Assembly (NCBI GenBank): GCA_030690245.1
Contig: JAUYGW010000182.1
Location: 1 to 18,728 of the forward strand
Origin: Gallionella sp.
Lineage (GTDB): Bacteria > Pseudomonadota > Gammaproteobacteria > Burkholderiales > Gallionellaceae
Direction: 5' to 3'
DNA length: 18,728 nucleotides
Positions 15,311 to 18,728 of the stretch are shown here, piece by piece. Below the pieces are notes generated by a model. The model was not told the origin of the DNA. It did no database searches and was given only the letters and a program-made list of their open reading frames with translations. A program made the position numbers and the translations under genes. Position 1 is the stretch's first letter. Each line of letters opens with the position of its first letter.

Positions 15311-18013
15311 ATGAGAAAGCCTGGTATCCAAGAATTTAAATATTACGTCGGCATCCGCTCGCTGGCCGATATCGCGACCCGCGAGGATCGCATCTGCGTG
15401 CTGAACATCACCGGCAACGAATCCCGTACCGTGACCCCGGTCAGCCACGCCTATTCCGGCGGCAACATCGTGTTCGGTACTTCCCCCGGTCGCCGTGGGC
15501 AAGTCGTCGAGACGCCCGCAGGCAGCATTCCCGTGTACAACAACGTGCGCGAAGGCATGGAAGCCGGTCATAAGTTCAACGTCGGCGTGGTCTACCTGCC
15601 GCCTTCCGCGGTGCGCGACGGCGTCGCCGAACTGATCCGTATCAATCCCGATGTCGAAAAAGTCGTCATCATCACCGAAAAAATCTCGGTACATGATTCG
15701 CGCGAAATCCGCGCGCTCGGCCAGCAGCGCGGCGTGGACATTTTCGGCGGCAACTGCCTGGGCGTAGCCGACTCCTGGAACCAGGTGCGCATCGGCGGGG
15801 CGCTGGGCGGCGACAATCCCGGCGAAACCCTGCGCAAAGGCTCGATCGCGATCTTCTCCAACTCCGGCAACTTCACCACCACCATCGCCAACTACCTGTC
15901 CATCGGCGGCTGGGGCACCACGACGCTGATCTCCAGCGGCAAGGATATCTACATCAATTACGCGGCGCCTGAATTCGCCTACGCCATGTCCAACGACGAG
16001 CGCACCAAGGCGGCGGTAATGTACTCCGAGCCGGGCGGTTACTACGAACACGACGTGGTGTTTGACAAGCCGGTGGTCGCCTGCGTGGTGGGCCGCTGGA
16101 AAGCCACCCTGACTCGCGCCGTGGGCCACGCCGGCGCCATCGCCGGATCGGGCGACGACGCACGCGCCAAGGAAAAATGGTTCATGGACAAGTTCGGCGT
16201 GAGCGACCTGTTTACGCCTGAAAACCCGGTATGCTCGAAAAAAGGCGCGGTGGTCACCAACATCGCCCACATCCCGCAGGCACTGACTGCGGTGATGAAG
16301 CTCAATGGCGTAGAGAAAGACTTTCCGCCGGAAGGCAATCTGGAACTGAAGCCGTGGTTCGGCGACAATCAGGGCCTGAAGCTGCCCGCTGCGCTCGACA
16401 TCCCCGTGGTCAAGGCCTTGGCGCCGTACGACCTACAGATCGCCGAACTGCTGAAGAACGTCGGCGCGATCTTCCCGCGTCAAAGTATGAAAGACTGCTC
16501 GGGCAGCTCGGTGATGGATCCAAAGACGCAAGTCACCAAGGTCAACAACATATCCATCCTCGACTGCTCCAAGCAGCCGCTGGAATCCAACCTGTGCCTG
16601 GCACTGGTGCGCGAGCTTAACGACGAGAACGACAACGCGCTGTACAACCTCGCGGTGGCCGCGCACGTCAACCTGCACAATGATCCCATGCTGGCCGCTG
16701 CCGAAGCCGCGCGCGAAGCGGGCAATGCGCCCAACACCGCGATCAGCGCCGCCGTCGCCTTGCTCGGGCCGAAGCGTGCGGATGCCGCGCGCGCTGCCGC
16801 CGACTCCCTGACGGAAATCTTCGCGCACTCCGGGCTGCTGACGGGCGACGACGAAGCAGCCAAGGTCAATCCAGCCGCAGCCACCGCCGAGCAACTTGCG
16901 ACTCTGGTCAGTGATAAGGCCGACGCCAAGGCCGAAGCCATGCTCAAAGCCTTCGACAAGCGCGGTGCGAAATCCGTATTTGTGAAGTATCTGCGCTCGC
17001 TCAAAGGCCATCCCACGGCCGATGCCGTGCTGGCCGCATTGACCACCACCGTGGCCTGGGAGCCGCTGATGCGCAAGCGCATCTCCAAACTGACCGTGCG
17101 CAACCTGCCCTGGTACACCAAGCTGTTCGGCATGATTATCGGCGCGTCCACCGAAGCCAAGCATCACGCTGTCGGCAGCTTCTGCGGCGTGGATAACCAG
17201 GAAATCCTCGATTCCTGGACCGTCACGCAACTGGCCTACATCGCGCTGTTGGGCGAGCGTCCGACCGCAGCCAGCCTGCTCCCGCTGCAAGTCATCCTGG
17301 GGCTCATCATCTCCAACGGCGTGGGCACCATCTCGTCGCAAGGCTGCAAGGGCGCGGTATCCGCCGACGGCCCCGAGTCGCCGGAGCGCGTGCAGATCAA
17401 CAAGGGCATGATCGGTTTCCTGACCCACACCGGCTTCGCCCACGGCGGCAACGGTTACGAAGGCATCCAGTTCCTGATCGAGAATTTCAAGGACACCTCG
17501 CTGGCCGATGCGAGCAACCCAGACCAAAGCATCGACCTGAAGAAGATCACCACCGACTTCGCCATCGCCTTCAACAAGGAGAAGAAGCAGAGCAAGGCGC
17601 TGGGTACCGGTGTGCGCAACATCCCCGGCGTGAACCACCCGGTATTCAAGGGCTTGCCGGTCAACCACGATCCGCGCGAGACTTACATCACCGAGTTCTT
17701 TGCCGAGCGCGGCGAGAAGAACGTGTTCCACGACTTCTACAAGACGCTGGTGCAGTCGCTGTACGACAACGGCGTGACCAGCAACGTGTTCTGCGTGAAC
17801 ATCGACGCCGTGATCGCCGCCTCGCTGCTCAAGCTGTTGTGGCCGCGCTACCGCAACGGCCAGTTCAGCGAAAACCTGATGGAAATGGCGGCGTTCACCG
17901 CGTTCCTGTTCGGCCGCATGGCCGGATGCGCGGGCGAGATCGACGACCACATCAATCGCGGACGCAACATGGATACCCGCACTCCGGCTTCGCAGTGCAG
18001 CCACGTTTCTTGA
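15311..18013 (+). CDS. aclA: ATP-citrate lyase, CoA-ligase/citryl-CoA lyase (large) subunit, unusually long
   Basis: This 900-residue subunit corresponds to the C-terminal part of ACLY. Residues about 15-330 form the CoA-binding/succinyl-CoA-synthetase-like ligase. They contain IFGGNCLG (144-151), FSNSGNFT (182-189) and the phosphohistidine motif VGHAGA (271-276; H273). The C-terminal third (about 600-890) is citrate-synthase-like, with FAHGGNGYEG (709-718; H711), PGVNHPVFK (772-780; H776), DPRE (787-790) and CVNIDAVIAA (828-837; D832). Typical bacterial AclA is about 610 residues. The extra length lies at about 395-595, an Ala-rich helical stretch I cannot assign. The start is ATG 15311, preceded by AGGTGA (15300-15305); an in-frame GTG at 15302 would sit inside that ribosome site. 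Identity as ACL rests on the aclB partner, the GHAG motif and the aconitase downstream. Confidence 0.85.
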   Translation: MRKPGIQEFKYYVGIRSLADIATREDRICVLNITGNESRTVTPVSHAYSGGNIVFGTSPGRRGQVVETPAGSIPVYNNVREGMEAGHKFNVGVVYLPPSAVRDGVAELIRINPDVEKVVIITEKISVHDSREIRALGQQRGVDIFGGNCLGVADSWNQVRIGGALGGDNPGETLRKGSIAIFSNSGNFTTTIANYLSIGGWGTTTLISSGKDIYINYAAPEFAYAMSNDERTKAAVMYSEPGGYYEHDVVFDKPVVACVVGRWKATLTRAVGHAGAIAGSGDDARAKEKWFMDKFGVSDLFTPENPVCSKKGAVVTNIAHIPQALTAVMKLNGVEKDFPPEGNLELKPWFGDNQGLKLPAALDIPVVKALAPYDLQIAELLKNVGAIFPRQSMKDCSGSSVMDPKTQVTKVNNISILDCSKQPLESNLCLALVRELNDENDNALYNLAVAAHVNLHNDPMLAAAEAAREAGNAPNTAISAAVALLGPKRADAARAAADSLTEIFAHSGLLTGDDEAAKVNPAAATAEQLATLVSDKADAKAEAMLKAFDKRGAKSVFVKYLRSLKGHPTADAVLAALTTTVAWEPLMRKRISKLTVRNLPWYTKLFGMIIGASTEAKHHAVGSFCGVDNQEILDSWTVTQLAYIALLGERPTAASLLPLQVILGLIISNGVGTISSQGCKGAVSADGPESPERVQINKGMIGFLTHTGFAHGGNGYEGIQFLIENFKDTSLADASNPDQSIDLKKITTDFAIAFNKEKKQSKALGTGVRNIPGVNHPVFKGLPVNHDPRETYITEFFAERGEKNVFHDFYKTLVQSLYDNGVTSNVFCVNIDAVIAASLLKLLWPRYRNGQFSENLMEMAAFTAFLFGRMAGCAGEIDDHINRGRNMDTRTPASQCSHVS

Positions 18014-18106
18014 CAGGATTTTTTGCGAAACCCATGAAAACCTGATCCGCTAAGCCAAAGGCACGAACGGTAATAGAGTTGATTCATGGAATAGCTAATA
18101 GCAAAT

Positions 18107-18158
18107 GGGGCAGGCTCGGATTGTTGATGTAATTTGTAAATCAATTTGAGCTTGCCCC
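18107..18158 (+). other. Strong hairpin between aclA and the aconitase gene
   Basis: GGGGCAGGCTC (18107-18117) pairs with GAGCTTGCCCC (18148-18158) in an 11-bp stem with one G-T wobble. Inside the 30-nt loop a second stem, TTGAT (18124-18128) with ATCAA (18140-18144), can form. A T-rich stretch starts about 10 bases after the stem rather than directly behind it, so it is not a canonical terminator. It could attenuate transcription into the aconitase gene or protect the aclA mRNA 3' end. Confidence 0.6.
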
Positions 18159-18197
18159 TTAACTCGCATTTTTATTAAATAATTTAACGAGGATCTC

Positions 18198-18728
18198 ATG
18201 ACAGCATTCAACGTCGCACAGAAAATCCTGCTGGCCAATGCGGCCGGGGGATTGAAGCAGCTTCCCGAACCGGGGCAACCGCTGGAAATCCAGTTCACCC
18301 ACACCCTTTACCAGGACGCCACCGGCACCGCCGCCGCGCTGGCCTTCGAGAAGATGGGCGTGGATCGCGTGAAGACCACCTCGGTCATCGTCGTGGATCA
18401 CAAGACTCTGCAAGTCGGCTATATCGACGGCGACGACCACCGCTACCTCGAGACTTTCAGCAAGAAATACGGTTGCTGGTTCTCGCGCGGCGGCCTCGGC
18501 ATCTGCCACAGCGTGTTCCTCGAAGACTTCGCGACCCCCGGCAAGTCGTTGATCGGTTCCGATTCGCACACCACCAACGCCGGCGGCATGGGCATGCTGG
18601 CGATGGGCGCGGGCGGCACGGACGTGAGCTTCGCGATGGCGGGCACTTCCTACAAGATATCAATGCCGAACGTCGTGCAGGTGAACCTCACCGGCGCGCT
18701 GCATCCGGGCGTGCTCGCCAAGGACGTG
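18198..18728 (+). CDS. Aconitate hydratase (aconitase family), N-terminal part; 3' end outside window
   Basis: Aconitase interconverts citrate and isocitrate using a [4Fe-4S] cluster. The frame starts at ATG 18198 after CGAGGA and is still open at the window edge (177 codons). Visible family motifs are YQDATGT (38-44), VDHKT (67-71), the GICHSV segment (101-106) and GSDSHTTNAGGMGMLAMGAG (120-139), the classic aconitase SDSHT block. The cluster cysteines lie further on and are not visible. The wording of these motifs recalls the Aquifex-type putative aconitase subfamily more than E. coli AcnA or AcnB, but this is from memory. It lies 184 bases after aclA on the same strand. With ATP-citrate lyase it would link isocitrate to acetyl-CoA plus oxaloacetate. 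A LeuC-type isomerase is less likely given the context. Confidence 0.87.
   Translation, partial: MTAFNVAQKILLANAAGGLKQLPEPGQPLEIQFTHTLYQDATGTAAALAFEKMGVDRVKTTSVIVVDHKTLQVGYIDGDDHRYLETFSKKYGCWFSRGGLGICHSVFLEDFATPGKSLIGSDSHTTNAGGMGMLAMGAGGTDVSFAMAGTSYKISMPNVVQVNLTGALHPGVLAKDV

Noticed and set aside
15197..16270. 357-codon minus-strand frame whose C-terminal end reads TTKHTKVTK
   Set aside because: That peptide is only the translation of the CTTCGTG repeat; the rest is antisense to aclA.
16433..18004. 523-codon minus-strand frame over aclA
   Set aside because: The sense frame holds the catalytic motifs of AclA, and the antisense translation has no recognisable domain.

Overview
This GC-rich window of about 18.7 kb looks like the chromosome of a Gram-negative proteobacterium, most likely an autotrophic betaproteobacterium of the Nitrosomonadales/Gallionellaceae type. 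That placement is an inference from the outer-membrane tamA-tamB pair, the DUF502 and NhaD-type proteins, the codon style and an autotrophy-type citrate cleavage module. No rRNA, tRNA, CRISPR array or intact insertion sequence is visible.

Region 1 (1-6646, + strand) is a tightly packed gene string. It holds the 3' end of a P-type cation ATPase, a DUF502 membrane protein, and the two-gene translocation and assembly module tamA-tamB. Adjacent reading frames overlap by 4, 17 and 1 bases, which indicates translational coupling. Region 2 (6647-7066) is non-coding and carries an inverted repeat built from 9-bp-spaced CTTCGTG units, flanked by a 10-bp direct repeat.

Region 3 (7067-13453) is an ion-homeostasis block. 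It has a Na/Pi cotransporter-family protein (+), a convergent operon encoding a tandem universal stress protein and a CPA2/Kef-type cation:proton antiporter (-), then a divergently transcribed NhaD sodium:proton antiporter and a small YHS-HMA-like putative metal-binding protein (+).

Region 4 (13454-18728, + strand) is the most notable part. A good sigma70-like promoter and a leader of about 340 nt, which contains a possible 33-residue Cys-rich ORF, precede aclB (ATP-grasp subunit) and an unusually long aclA (CoA ligase plus citryl-CoA lyase subunit) of ATP-citrate lyase. These are followed by the first 177 codons of an aconitase. Together the enzymes would interconvert isocitrate, citrate, and acetyl-CoA plus oxaloacetate, the defining branch of the reductive TCA cycle. 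A second copy of the CTTCGTG inverted repeat sits between aclB and aclA, and a strong hairpin lies just before the aconitase gene. Whether the module runs in the carbon-fixing direction or supplies cytosolic acetyl-CoA cannot be decided from this window.
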